In this document: positions 11,335 through 23,800 of the stretch, one piece after another
Layout: each line of letters opens with the position of its first letter
How positions within the stretch are numbered: the stretch's first letter is position 1
From: Irpex lacteus
Taxonomy: Eukaryota > Basidiomycota > Agaricomycetes > Polyporales > Irpicaceae
NCBI GenBank assembly: GCA_001986395.2
Contig: MQVO02000039.1
Location: 62,001-126,000, forward strand
Direction of reading: 5' to 3'
Length of the DNA stretch: 64,000 nt
Made by a program: the position numbers and the translations under genes
The notes under the pieces: model-generated
Seen by the model: the letters and a program-made list of their open reading frames with translations, nothing else
Databases searched by the model: none
What the model was told of the DNA's origin: nothing

Positions 11335-13373
11335 ATGTCGTTGTTATCATTGAATAATGTCGAGTTGAACTTCGAGAAGGGCGGAAGGGGCGCACAACTA
11401 GTGCAACAGCAAGTCATTCACTTGAAATATTTGTGATATGAGAAGTTGACATCGTATTATAGACCTTTGTCATATCCAGCTTTCTCCTTGGATCCCTCAG
11501 TCCATGCTAGGCCCGCATTTTGTTTACCGGGTACAAATCCTTTCCAAGGTTCTCGCTCTTCGGAAAATCAATCCGACAGACGTATCAAGCTGATTCCCAG
11601 GTATATGCGGCGCAGGCGAGATGACAGGGCACGTCGCCTCGCTGCTGTGATTCCACCAGAAATACTCGACTTGATTGTCGGGTATGTTGCGGACTGTGTC
11701 GGCATGAAGCCGTGGGGTCTGAAATTTGCGTTGATACGGAGAAGAAACTCGAACAACATCACAGACTCGTATCAGCCACTCAGATCATGCTCTCTAGTAT
11801 GCTGTCGGTGGGCAAACCTATGCAGATCCAAGATGTTCATGGATGCGATCCTTAATATTGGATCTGCAGAAGATTGCGAAGAATTTGTCGCATACGCCAC
11901 CCATGGATGTCCCTCTCTTGTGCCTATTTACAAGCTTATCTCGAGTATCCGGCTCAACCAGCTGCAGCACGCTGATAGCGATGCACGCTCCTTTGGCCAC
12001 ACTTTGTGGCGCTTGCCTAAGGACGGGCTGGAACGTATAAGCCTAGAATTAATTGTGGTGTGCTTGCCAAGCGGCTTCAGTACACCTCATTGGAGTATTC
12101 CACCAACCGTCGTCACGCCATATTCACTCATGTCCTATTATGATTTAGTCTACGTTGAAGATGTGCACATGTCATCGTTCCCGCGCATGATGACATTCGT
12201 CCGGCATTTCATATACACGGGGATCAGGACATATTCTAGGCATCCAAGCGGTCGGAAGCTTCGTACCCTGCCTCAAAAGGAAGCTATTCACTTCGCGAAG
12301 TTAACATGGGACAACAACCAACGAGATTACCCACCTCCATTTCGCGTGCCAACCCGGTTTGGACACCCGTATCGTCCATTCACTGCGGCCTCCTATCACT
12401 CCTCCATTTTGGTGGTGGAATGCACAAATAACACTCGCCTGTGCATGCATATTGCAATCGCTCGCTCGACTTGTTGCATGCACTGGCTGCCGGATTACGA
12501 GCGTCGATGGATCTTCTCGCTGATGACATCACTAGAGGTCCCGGGCGTTGTGAACGGTGCATGCGAATGGTGCAGAAGTTCCGCAAATTTGATCGGTGAG
12601 TCATTGTTACGGTCAAATGCCATCTACGGTGAATTTATACTGAGTTTCGTGGTCGTATGAGGCTCCCAGTGGCGCAAATCAGGAATATTGAACCTGTCTT
12701 TTGATCTGGATCTGGCAGGCTTTGGTGACCCTGCTAGTCATGGACTGTCACCGTGTGTAACAATAACGTTCTGTCTCGAGGGCACCCCCCGTAACAGCGG
12801 CCAAAAAACTGGAAGTCACATCATTGGCCTAAAAGTCACTATGGGAGCGGTGTTGGGGCGTGAACCTCCTATCAACATCGATGCTCTGCTTACGTGGCTT
12901 CGAGGGAATTTCCTGTCAAGAGAGCTGACCGTAGTCCTTTCCTGGCCCCATTCAGTTGATGGACTGCAGCAACACACCAGACACTATCGCCCCGTCTCCA
13001 CCCTGCAAACTGACGCCTACATTCTGACTTTCACTTGTCTCGCAAGAAAGAGGTCTCTTACTACGTACAGAGGTGGTCGAGAGCGGCGGCGTATCATCTC
13101 TATAAATCCGATCACATTGGCTCCGACAGGTAAGCTTTCTCAGTTTGTCTTCTTCAACTTGTTGACACTATGGCGTACACAGAGCAGTTTTGGCAGTATG
13201 AGGATGATGTAATCCCTGGTTTGTGCCGTATACCATTACCGACACCTGAAACCGAGATTGAAGCTGATGCTGGAGCTGGAGCCCGAACTGGACTCGAAGA
13301 TGAAGATGAAGACTATTCTGCTACTGAAGACGGGTCTAACTACTCGGACGAGATGTCAGAAGACGACCGGTAG
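11335..13373 (+). CDS. F-box-like protein 1 (intact copy of a three-member family)
   Basis: Model: exons 11335-11408, 11463-12595, 12662-13129 and 13183-13373, giving 621 codons before the TAG. Residues about 88-135 show the fungal F-box pattern: IPPEILDLIVGYVADC, then LRSCSLVCCRWANLCR. This motif normally binds Skp1 and brings substrates to an SCF ubiquitin ligase. The remaining ~480 residues are shared with copies at 18106 and 25094 and should be the substrate-binding part. No kelch, WD40 or leucine-rich repeat was seen. The C-terminus is acidic, with Glu/Asp runs after WQYEDDVIPG. Intron 1 has a GC donor (GCAAGT at 11409) where the two other copies have GT. Exon phases agree with both other copies, which is the main support for the model. 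The start is the first ATG of an exon that joins in frame. Confidence 0.7.
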
Positions 13374-15380
13374 TTGACTGCTTAGATCTATATGTAAATT
13401 ACTATGTATCGCTTGCGACCCCAGTGCAACGTACCCGGATAGAGGTCTTGTGTCGGAGCTCGACGGTCTCAGAATATGCCCTTTGGTTCCCTCAGTAGAA
13501 GTGTGGCCAACTACGAGCGTGATTTACAGACGTGCAGCTGTAATATTGTCTACTGTACTCTGAAGGTTATTATTCAAGTTTCCTGATCCATCCTTCATAC
13601 ACAAGTGCTCAGCGTAGCAATGGTACTATATCAGAGCGTACACAAGTCGTCACGATCTTACCAATATCCAAGAGATACATCTGTGTATTCACAAACCTAC
13701 TAACCACTGGCACGACCTATCAGTGGTGGCGACAGTCTGGGTCACCAAATATACACGTCTGCAAGGCTCTCAGATTATCACCGTCGATGCTTCCAAAACT
13801 CACCGTATGCATTGGGCCCGAATTTGAGCGTGCAATTAATCTACATCACCGCCATAATCCTCGAGACGCGCACACAACCGAGGTGAGAGCGACACGACTC
13901 TGATGAGGTCGACAACGATTCGCCGCAAATGCAACTCAGTTCGGATGCGGCCCTGCAGACAATGCTTGCTGACCGGAGGGCAGGGTCAGAAATGAGCATA
14001 TTCAAAGCAGCAACACGCGACTGCACGACCGTCTGGAGCAAAAGTCTGTCAGGGACGCCGAGAAACTCTCACAGCTTATTGGGAAGTTGTACCTTATTCC
14101 TCCACTGTGGCAAACGGGAAGATTTAGAACGTTGCGAGTCGGACTCTAATCATGATGTCAGACATAGTAGCCACGAACGGGGGCACAGATCTTGGATGCT
14201 TACCCGAGTTGCTCATGCGCTATCCTCAGCTATCAGTCGTCGAATCGCCATCGCACAACGCAGGCGACACGTTTCACGGCGATCGGTCAACGATAGCAAG
14301 GTGTGACATATGCGCTGTGAGTCTTGCTGTTTCCGAGTATGAAAGCCTGCCATGCGCGCAGTGTCACGGTAAGTCATCCGCAGTGAAGCTCTGCAGAACT
14401 CTGTGCATCGAGCGGATCCGAGCAGCGAAAGGCAAGGCTTGGATTGAGCCCAGAAACCACAGGGATGAACGTTGGACGGTTAAGTATTGGACACGCGCCT
14501 GAATGTGTCAGCGTTATAGCATGCATGGAGTTTCGTTTAACGTGAAGTGGAGAAACCAAGAAGCACACTAGAAGTCGTTATATGGTCAAGATCTCGAGTG
14601 ATGATTTTGAACAACAGGAAGGAGATGCGAACGAACAGAAGTAAGAACTCGTCTACTCACATATTAATAGCGCCATCCCTCTCTGCTCCTAGTCCCATGC
14701 GCGCAGGAGCTTCGGTAGTGCCCCCTACCCTCCTACCTTTTTACCAGGAACAGACACGTTGGCGCCATCGCAGTGTCGTTGTGAGTCGTAAGATGAGGGT
14801 TCCTCTCATTTCAACGAGGCGTTGAATCGTGCTAGGAGCGAGTGCCAGGGGTATTCGGAGGGACTGGTACGTCCATAAACGACACATGTTGGATACGCTG
14901 AGATGATATACATTGTAATGGACAACACATACCATGGCGACTTAGGAGAGGCTGTTCGAACTGTCTCTGTACTCGAAGCGCGTTGTTACTTGAGGTGGAG
15001 AGTGGGCACGCCTGCGTAGTAAGAAGTCGTGTATAGAGCATACACAACAAATTTTTTGGGAGTGTAGAGACTGGTAACGCTATCATACGGTCAATTGGTC
15101 GTTGAGTTGCTACACACGTGCACATTGTCTGAGAGGGCAGGACATTCGAATTTCGAAGTCAGTTCGACGGAGCGCAACACAAATCGAAGCGGGGACTCAC
15201 CTTGAATGGCACCAGCTGCGCGACCAGTTCCCGCCCTACACCATCTTCCGCAGCTCCAGCAGCCCCACTAGGTGCAACGATGTTCCCAATAGAGACCGCT
15301 GTCAGCACCGTTGGAGGCGTCGTTGACTGTGGTACCAGCGCGACGGCTCCGCGGGCCCACCTAGCCAGCATAGCAGCCAA
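13374..15380 (-). pseudogene. Module 1, gene Y: remnant of the convergent Gly/Thr-rich gene
   Basis: Minus strand 15380-15200 encodes QSTTPPTVLT followed by GNIVAPSGAAGAAEDGVG. It ends at a GT donor (complement of 15192-15199) at the same place as the Gly/Thr-rich first exons at 22965 and 29966, which read STTATTTSTAP...AGNVNAVGATT. The homology is weak but follows both the sequence and the splice site. The rest of the gene in this module could not be traced. A plus-strand frame at 14152-14502 has several CxxC pairs (CDIC, CAQC) and may be an unrelated exon. Confidence 0.35.
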
Positions 15381-15786
15381 TCTGGCACGTGCACATGCAG
15401 CCAGTTACTACAACATACCAGCCACGCCGTATCCGCGATGTTCATTGTTCACGGCCTGCGCCAACGAAATCGAGTATAACAGAGAGCGAAATCAAGTGAA
15501 AGAGACGGAGGTGATGCGCCACAAAGTTCTTGATGCCCAAATGAGGAGGTTCAGCGTCAGTCTGTGAGCGGTACCGTACAGGTCGTGCGCACAAGGCATG
15601 TTCCACCGACTATATGTTGCCTCGTATGTTGCCTCGATACATAGGTACTCACTTCCAGGCTCGTCGGCTCGTCTCAGAGTCTATCGCAATCTCTATCATT
15701 GGCCATTCAAGACTGCCAGTACCTCAGGATGTCGACACAGCTCTCCGACGATGATTTCATTGGCTCCTTAAGAAGACTTGAACGTG

Positions 15787-17330
15787 CTTCAAATGCAAGG
15801 CGCAATCGTTGTATGATATCGGCGGGGAGTGCATGGTAGCGTGTTGTGGGAAAGTACAGGTGCGCCGTGTGCTCGCTCATTGGTCGTCTCGTACACTAAC
15901 GAATCGACAAGTTCTACATAGCTCATCCACGTTAGGTTTCAGCCGAAACGTTCCCCTTTCTTTTCGAATCGATACTGCACTCACAGACGTCTAACGTATG
16001 TCGATTGGTCTCTCTCCTGTACGTACCAACTAGTCATGAAATGAAATCTCTCTACCTCTCGTGTTCCTCCCATTTCCGACCTCCTAGGCTCTCGCATACG
16101 GTATACTTCCAGATCCGGTCGTCAGGCTGTTCAGCTATCTTTCGTCGGCATGCTGTCTTCTCAGTTGCAACCTTACCCTCTTTCGACTCCAATGCCTGCC
16201 CTTACCTCTCTGAATGCCTGACTCTATTGCTACTGGTATTGCGGCACTGGCTGATTTACGGAAGCTCAATTTTGATATAGGAAATCATCTAGCTCGTCAG
16301 ATCGTCGACTGAGAGCCACGCGACTACAGCCACTAGCAGTAGTGACTCGATCCCGAGTACTCTTGCATGGATCTCTATGACAGCATGTTCTAGCGAGAAA
16401 AACCTTATCTGGTCGGTAAGTAACGTTGTTGCTTTCTCATCCTTTACGTGGCACGATTACACTAGCCATTTTCAGTATACATTATGGCGGGTGCTCCTTT
16501 GGATGTTTGTTGTCGTGTTCATCGAATTTCACGCGTTCGCAGTCGTTCAGTTTCCGCAGTATACACCTGTCACCGTCATGATCTTCATCCATCGAGAACA
16601 CAAAGTGCCGGTTACTTGGAACTACGAGTTCATGGTCGCGCCAGAACTGCGTACTCATGTTCAAACATCCTCTCTTGAGGCGACTGACCGTTTACATCTC
16701 GTCTCAGTATCTTGCACGGGCATGTGGTGCGCAACACAGCCTTATACGGTGGTCCTACGGACCCCAAGGTGCGTCACGGTTAGGTTTTCTCACTCGTTCT
16801 CACGCGGCACCATCGTTCATCGCTTCGATTCTTATTCCAGGTCAGGTCAGCCTCTCACCGTGATACCAGCAAGCGGTGTATCCGGAATACGACCAGCACC
16901 CGTATCTGAATTCCGACTATCTCATGGTCATATCCGGCCTGCTCGGAAACGGGCCCTAGGAGACTGCTTCTATGTGGCTCCACGTGAACAGGCGTCACCA
17001 GGTCTGATCGTGTCCTCGCAGGGCAGTGAAGTACACAAGGTACGTTCCGTTACCCACACCTTTGCGCTGATATTCTCGTTCGCACAGTCCTACCATCAGA
17101 TCGCGGCACGAAGGGTTTCATTCGATAAACACCCACAGCGGTGAGTAACGTGCTTCGTTGTGAGCTAGTTTGATTTATGGACTAACCGCCTGACCAGGCT
17201 GTGCTCGTGCGGACGCACGTTGTATGTGCCTGCAGTATCTGTATATCACAGCCACCTGCTTCTACGATGCTACGTCCATCTGGCTTCTCAATACGACGGT
17301 ACGGCTGTGTACTCCAAGTTGTCAATTTGA
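15787..17330 (+). pseudogene. Module 2, gene X: second copy of the unknown spliced gene
   Basis: This is homologous to 8374-10130; both start from a block CTTCAAATGCAAGGC. The clearest part is an exon ending SSQGSEVHK at 17039, intron 17040-17087, a 53-nt exon (17088-17140), intron 17141-17197, and an exon beginning LCSCGRTLY with YVHLASQ further on. Upstream, an exon encodes IHREHKVPVTWNYEF without the 8-nt insertion seen in module 1. Stops appear in the 5' exons (for example TAA at 15992-15994) in the frame used by module 1, so this copy is probably also non-functional. Product unknown. Confidence 0.4.
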
Positions 17331-18105
17331 ACACATCTCATTCGCTGTGACGAGAGCTATCGTGAGGCTGCGTTTACACCAGCTCCTTAGCGGTGCAGTA
17401 ATCTACCATGTCGCAGCACTTCATTGGCCTATTCTGATATATGCCACACAGATTCCGAGTCGTACTTCTCCCGCGACATCATCTGGCATCCACGCCCTTC
17501 GGATATCTTGTACTCTGATAGCACGAGCGACTCTCACCTTCATTTCCGCTCGTCGATTGAACGGAGATGATGTGCAACAGCGTTCTGTACAACTCCCAGT
17601 CAAGGCCCCGATAGTCCTGACGCTGTTTTCCCTCCACAACGAGGAGGTCACTTCGTTGTGTCTGTACGTATCCTAGCTGATCATACTCTCAGTTAGATGC
17701 AAGGGATGCCCCCTTCGACACAGAGCATATATAGAGGGTGCAGTCGATGGGTGTAAGTCATAAGGTGGTAACGCGAAGGCATGTTTCCTTTATGATGGCT
17801 TCCGCGCTGATTGACGTTTCCAGATGGAAAGCCAAATCCACGCTCATAATACACCTGTATTTGTGTTCATGCACGTCGCAGCTGCAAGCTATACGCACAC
17901 TATGTAGCAATGTTGGCAATATGTAATCCTTATGCTAGCGGTGGATCTCATCGCTTGACTGTGACGCCGCATATAAGTATCTAGCCCATAGATGATGGGC
18001 GCTGTCTCGATTGCTCTCACCCCTTACACCTCCGGATACACAATGTACGTAGTGTCTATAAATCATGCTCGATTCATCTGAAATAGTTGACTAGTGTGGA
18101 CTAGA
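17331..18105. other. No gene resolved before F-box gene 2
   Basis: Contains a block GTGAGGCTGCGTTTACA (17370-17386) that is also present in the first exon of F-box copy 3, so it is module sequence. No continuous frame was found. Confidence 0.3.
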
Positions 18106-20131
18106 ATGGAATCTCTTGCGTCTGCAATCGCAGACGATCGTGCGAATGAGGCAGACTACCATGGCTCGACGCAGTGAGTCGATAGATCTCTGTATGCAAG
18201 ACTGAATGATAAATCCATATCGCAGACAGCTCTTATCTCTTTTCCGTGGGCTGGGTGCATTGATTCAGCCTGGTACCCCCATACAACACAACACTACTTA
18301 TTCTAGCAGCGGAGATGCTGATTCGGTCCTGCCATACCCTCAAGCTGTATCTCATTCTACAGATAACGGTAGCTTGGCCCAACAACGCCCTCAAGTTGTC
18401 CCCGATCATTCCAGAACCTTTATCCATCTGCCCTTCCCTCGTACTTCCCCACGCTCTCGCGGTGTGAGCGACCGTCCTCGTTCGGATCTTCCTACTCCAT
18501 CACTCTCCGGTGGTCTATGCCAACGGGACCATCGGGCATTCAGCCTTGCTGCTAGAATTCCTCTGGAGCTACTTGATATCATTGCCAGCTATCTGGCAGA
18601 CTGTGTCAGAACAGGGCCGTTGTGGTCGAATCCTGTCTTGGCACGAACAGAAAACTCGAACGGCATCAAAGACTTGTATCAGCCACTCAGGTCATGCTCC
18701 TTTGTATGCCGTCACTGGGCAAACATATGCAGATATGGCTTATTCTCACAGGCCGCACTCGTATTCACATCCTCCGAAGACTGGGAAGAATTCCTGGTAG
18801 ATGCTTCTAACAGTTGCCCGCCCCTGGTACCAATTTACAAGCTTATCGACGACATCCGCTTCATCCAGCAGTACCAATCTCCTAAGCCCGCATTCTGTTA
18901 TCGTATCCGCGACATTCCCCGAGGCATGCTAGCTCACATCCACTTGGGACTCTACCTCTGTGGCCCTGTTCCCCCGACGTTTCCTTCTGGGATGCTTAGC
19001 ACACCTCATTGGAATACCCCGCCTACTCTTACTACCCCACACTCCCTGCAGCACCCCTTCTATACAATTAACCTCGAAAACGTGCATATGCCATCCCTTT
19101 TGCATGTGCTCAAATTTATCCGTTACGTTGCATATACATCATCTGTCTACGACCCTCACTCGCAGGTAGTAGCCAAGGAATTGTATGGTCCAGAGCTCGG
19201 GAGCTCGGGAGACGGCCTTCACTTTGACGAACTCACGTGGGACAGCGGTAAAAGGCAGCACTATCCGTTTCGCTTTCGTAGCCCATATCTTTCTCAACTT
19301 CGGCCATACGATCCCCAGGCATTTGCCCATTTCTTTTGCACCGCGCAGGACTGTACCAGCAATGTTCTCCTGTGTACATATGCAGCTATTGCCCATCCCG
19401 ATTGCTGGATGCACTGGTTGCCGCAGGCTGAGCAAGAGTGGATACTCACGCTCATGGAATCTCTTGAAGACTCTTTTGTTGATGTTGTGTGCAACAATTG
19501 TTCCGTTTTGATGCCAGAAGCCCGCTGTAAGTAAGTGTAAGTGCTATTTGTAATATTATGCTGAATGTCTTGTCAAGACCGCAGGTGGCAGAATAAGTCG
19601 GGGATTAGGATAATGGAATATTTTATGACTATAGAATCGGAAGAAGAACCCGGACGAGATAAACAGATCAAACTGACGTTATATTTTGAAGCTTTACCCC
19701 GAGACACTACACCCAAAACAAGTGTCCGTTATACCGGGCTTGCTATTCGAGTTTACTTTTTCCTGGTTTCAAGAGCCTCTTTTCAACATGGACACACTTA
19801 TTCAACAACTCCGAAAGAAATCACCACCAAGGCGCGCAGATAACAAAAGCGTGATACTAGTACACGACTTTTACCACCACGAGAGTCTAGCGTTGATAGA
19901 GCGGTATCGGCCATCCATTCTCGTTGAGTTGCACAACTATCTACTCAGCTACCAAACAACAGAGCAACCGTCTCGTGTCGTTGCTGTACACCCCGTCACG
20001 ATGGCCCTAACCGGTAAGTTGTCTTCCGTCTTTGCAACGAGCCCTCTCACAATAAGAGCATAGGGCAATCCTGGGAGCACTCTCAAGATGGTATCCCTGC
20101 CGTGTGCAACATACCATTTCAACCTGCCTAA
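18106..20131 (+). pseudogene. F-box-like protein 2 (one frameshift near its 3' end)
   Basis: Exons 18106-18173, 18226-19530, 19585-20013 and 20064-20131 match copy 1 in order and phase. The F-box lies at about residues 134-182: IPLELLDIIASYLADC, then LRSCSFVCRHWANICR. Exon 3 starts in the frame WQNKSGIRIM and continues through LTLYFEALPRDTTPK. Near 19747-19752 the homologous frame shifts by one base, after which the matching protein continues as EFTFSWFQEPLFNMDTLI. Without the shift the reading ends early at 19841-19843. The first 440 or so residues, including the whole F-box, are unaffected, so a truncated protein could still be made. Sequencing error is the alternative explanation. Confidence 0.6.
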
Positions 20132-20531
20132 TTATAGGGCAACCAGCTTTACTTGTCTGTTACAGTGTATATGTATTCTGTCCGTAACGCTTAGTACTTG
20201 CACTCTCCTAGCGTCGAGCTAATCGATCTCATTGCCGCTCTTTCAAGTTCAGGCAGAGACAACGCAGCCTGTGCTCTACTGTCAGATGTGAGCGGTAGGT
20301 TCTGGATGGGTCCAACGAGTTGATTTGTGATTCGGCGTCGTAGTCCTATTCATAAGTCTTACCGGTGTTCGACGCAGAAATAAGGCCACCACTAGATTAT
20401 GCCGTCGTCCCGAGTTAACTCGTTACTGTATACGACCGATGACATTCTCCAGGTTAAATACGTGGGTCATATGGCTATTTTCCCGCCTGAGAACCTCAAC
20501 CTGCCTACAACTCGGGCTTCTCAACCGTGCC
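20132..20531. other. Convergent intergenic region of module 2
   Basis: Lies between the stops of F-box copy 2 and gene Y copy 2. It shares blocks such as CTTACCGGTGTTC with the matching place in module 3 (27190-27240). I see no gene in it. Confidence 0.4.
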
Positions 20532-22965
20532 TACGTCGCTAGAATACTCCTGAGCTCACCGACTTCTAGGTTCCGATCGCTCGATACCATGATCGCAATA
20601 GTGCGCAAAGTCGACCGACTAAACAGAAAAGGATTCAAAAGGTCTGTTAATGACATTGTAAGACCGTATTCTGTCATAGGAGGGCCGTACCTCGTTCGTT
20701 TCATGGGCCTCCTGAGTTTGCGTGAGATTGCCAGTGAGAAAGCAGTAGTGACGTACGACATGCATCGCGTGTTGACTCTGTGCTTGTACCGACTGAGACG
20801 GCACTACACAAACGTAGTTTCGGAACGGCAACCTCACAATTCTGGCACACATGAGATCAATGTCGATTAACCAACCAAATCGAGCGCGCTTACCTAGTAG
20901 AGTAGTACTATGCCCATGTCCAACGTGCTCGTCCCGGCGCGCGACGTACACCGGTAAGAGTTCTAAGTTGTGTTGTCGACAAAGTTGCGGAGTGCCAGTG
21001 CGAGTTCTTGAAGATGAGGAATGAGGGGATGGTGATGGTGAGGTCGATAGATATATAGGGTGAGGGATGAGAGGAGAGATTGGATTTAGGGAGTAATTGA
21101 TGAGGGGAATTGATGGCGAAGGCGGTGAGTGGCGGAGAAGGGAGATGAGGAACGAGAGATGAGGGAAGAGGGACGAGGGACGGCAAGCCACGAGGAGTGA
21201 GGAACAAGGCTCAGGAGTAACGATGGTGCGATCGTTGGGTATAAGAGTGAGCGATGAGAGGAAAGGAGGAAGGGTTAAACGGGGGATAAGGACCGAAGAA
21301 TTAGGAACGACGGCCGACGGACGACGAAAGCGACAGTTTGCACCCCTCGCTCCAAGTACCTATTCACTACAAATTCCAACACTGATTAGAGGCAGCGTAC
21401 AACACAATAGTCCACGCACATGTGACGAGGCTCAGTACAACTTCCCGCCCCGGCACTCGATCGACAGTCCACTAGCATTCGGAGTCGTCGTCAGCACTCA
21501 CCTTACCACCGAGACGTGCTCGACGATCGATTTCGTTTCGTTTGGGACAAGTTGGAGCACGCCAGTAAGTTGTTCAGCCTGCCGATGGGACAGGCGTGCG
21601 GGTTATGCGTGGCATGGCGATGCTTGGGTTGGGTCGAGTGTAACGGACGTGTCGTCATGCCGTATGGTGTTTGTCGAAGAGACCGGCAGGGGCGCAAGCA
21701 GAGAGAGCGGTCGGAAGAAGTGCCAAGGAGGTGCATTCATACGAACGTACGCCTCAGTATAGTCAGGACGGTCGACGTCGCCAGGCCTGTTTCGGCGTGC
21801 TCGTTGTAGCCTGTAATGTACACCTTGTGAGCGTCCTAGCGGTGAGAAACGGATGCACTAGTACTAGTAGTGTGACTTCAGAATAACTTGACCGATGCGG
21901 GTTCTTGTTATGTGTTGGCGAGGACGTCGACTCGAGCGTGTCGGACGCGCGAGATGCTGGGAGATTGGATCGTCGGGGATTCCGAAGTCGAGCGTCGAGT
22001 GCGAGAGGGAATGGGGTGGAGCGAACAGCGTGCTAGCGAATGGCGAGAGCGGATGTCTGAAGGGAGTGGTCCATCAGACGACAGCATTGGCTAAGTAGCG
22101 CGCCTACGTAGGATCCCTTACAATTATACGAATACGGGACGTCCTATACGCCGTCTCTTGTGATTGTACGCGTGTGTGTGCTTGAGGGATACGATGCCTT
22201 CGAGCCGTACTGAGCACACAGTTCACAAGTCGTAAGATACAGCCGTCAGGGAATGCAGATGGATCGGTTCATGTCAGACCTGGTGCAAAGTGGAGCTGTA
22301 TGGGAGGTGTCGTCAGTTTAATAGTGCATGTATGCTTCAAAATGAGTACTCGCCTCACGTCCCAAAACCATCTCTTACTCGTCCACCGTGCTTACTCGTT
22401 ACCAATGTTGGCAGCCATGGCATTGACGTTGGTGCTAGGGCCGTACAGGCCAGTTAGTGCGTATGGGTACGTTGGACTACTTACATTGCACGAGCCGGAG
22501 TGTGATATGTAGCATCTCTAGAAGCTTGAAGACTACGTGCGTGTTCTTGTGCCATACAAGGAGAGGCGTTCTGGGCCATACAAACCGATGGGGATTCGTC
22601 GATAGTGAATAGATTACAGTCCTTGGTAGTACATGGTTTTTCCTTGTAATTAGAAGCGGACACTACGAGAGGGGTAGTTAGTCAGACAGCGCGCGTACGA
22701 ATGAAACCGAGCACGCACCTTAGATAACCAGCCAGTCCCGTACCAGTTCCCACGCCGCCTCCTAAACCTCCAGTAGTCGCACCAACGGCATTGACGTTCC
22801 CGGCAGGCTCAGCCATCGGCGCCGTGGAAGTAGTCGTCGCTGTCGTACTAGCAAGCCCATCGCTACCGTAACCCGTAGTCACAGGGTCGCCGTCTCCTAC
22901 TGTCCACGCACAGCAGCGCCGTGGCTGCGGTTCTCAGTGCCGGTGGCGGAGTCAACGAAGTCCAT
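20532..22965 (-). pseudogene. Module 2, gene Y: convergent Gly/Thr/Ala-rich protein, broken
   Basis: The first exon starts at 22965 with MDFVDSATGTENRSHGAAV, nearly identical to the copy at 29966. It then meets an in-frame TAG (complement of 22897-22899) where copy 3 has a Gln codon, followed by a deletion. The low-complexity part STTATTTSTAP...AGNVNAVGATTGG follows in a shifted frame to the donor at about 22718. At the other end, minus 20650-20532 carries an intron border shared with copy 3 (donor after GAACGAG, acceptor before ACCTTT). It ends LEVGELRSILAT-stop, matching PEVNELKSLPAA-stop in module 3. Intermediate exons were not resolved. Function unknown. Confidence 0.4.
21005..21300 (+). 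repeat. Purine-rich tract (GATGAGG/GAGGGA-type)
   Basis: About 300 bases in which the plus strand is very largely A and G, built from variants of GATGAGGG. The matching place in module 3 (about 28490-28560) has only a short version, so the tract expanded in this copy. Confidence 0.7.
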
Positions 22966-23800
22966 CGTGTCTCCCCGAAGGGACTCGCCAATTCCGTGGA
23001 CTGTCTGGAATGCACCTCTCTGGTTTTGAACGTGAGTTTCGTAAGCCAAAGGATATTGAACTTCCATGAATACTTACTAGGCTATTGAGTCCACTACTCA
23101 AAGACACTCACTGGCAATCATGTCCGTAGCACAATGAGAAGACAATCGTCGTATACGGGATATCGAGATTCATTCCCAAGGTTCTGGTCCTGGACAACTT
23201 GAAGGCCGGCGTCGACGTCACGGTTGTGAGTGACACCAGTGTTCTGGGTGTCAAGTCAAAAAGTCACAAAGGCCGTGACCCCGTCATTCGACCCCCGTCA
23301 CAGACCGGTCATTTGAACGGCGTTTGACCAGTCGCCATCAAATATCCTCCCAAATATGGAAGCTAATCAATGGGTAACGTGACAGAGTCACTTACTAAGC
23401 GAGCGAGACAACTGCCTTCGTCCGTCACTCCCTACAAGCGCCCGTATCGACCGGCGCTAAGAGCCAGCTTTTGGCCGTCATAAAGCTTCAACTTTACAGG
23501 TCGCGACTTTCTTGGTTCTTTTTACGTCTAGATACAATCTTGATGTTATGCCTTGTGTCTCTGTGCACTTACTTTCACCAAAGGAGCCCTACATGCTGTG
23601 CTATTCGCAAAAATCTGCAAAAGCGCCGAAAAGGGGGGTCATTGACCCCCGTCAGATCTGATGTGACGAGGTCACAAGGTCACTATTGTGACTTGACAAA
23701 GTCATGACGGGGTCAGGGGGAACACTGAGTGACACGGGTGACACGTGAGGACGTGACTGGAGCGCCTGTGTTCTGCATTTGGACATCATCAGCTTTGTGG
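22966..23800. other. Module junction with dense TGAC/GTCA words
   Basis: 23216-23340 and 23635-23760 are packed with GTCAC, TGACC and GACCCCC words in both orientations. Parts of the two blocks are inverted (AGTGACAC...AGTGTTC against its complement), which suggests a decayed foldback element. The first about 60 bases after 22965 match the sequence upstream of the Y start at 29966 and may be its promoter. No gene recognised. Confidence 0.35.

Noticed and set aside
16377..17144. Single 255-codon gene
   Set aside because: The frame reads through at least one conserved intron; the spliced two-module comparison gives a better model.
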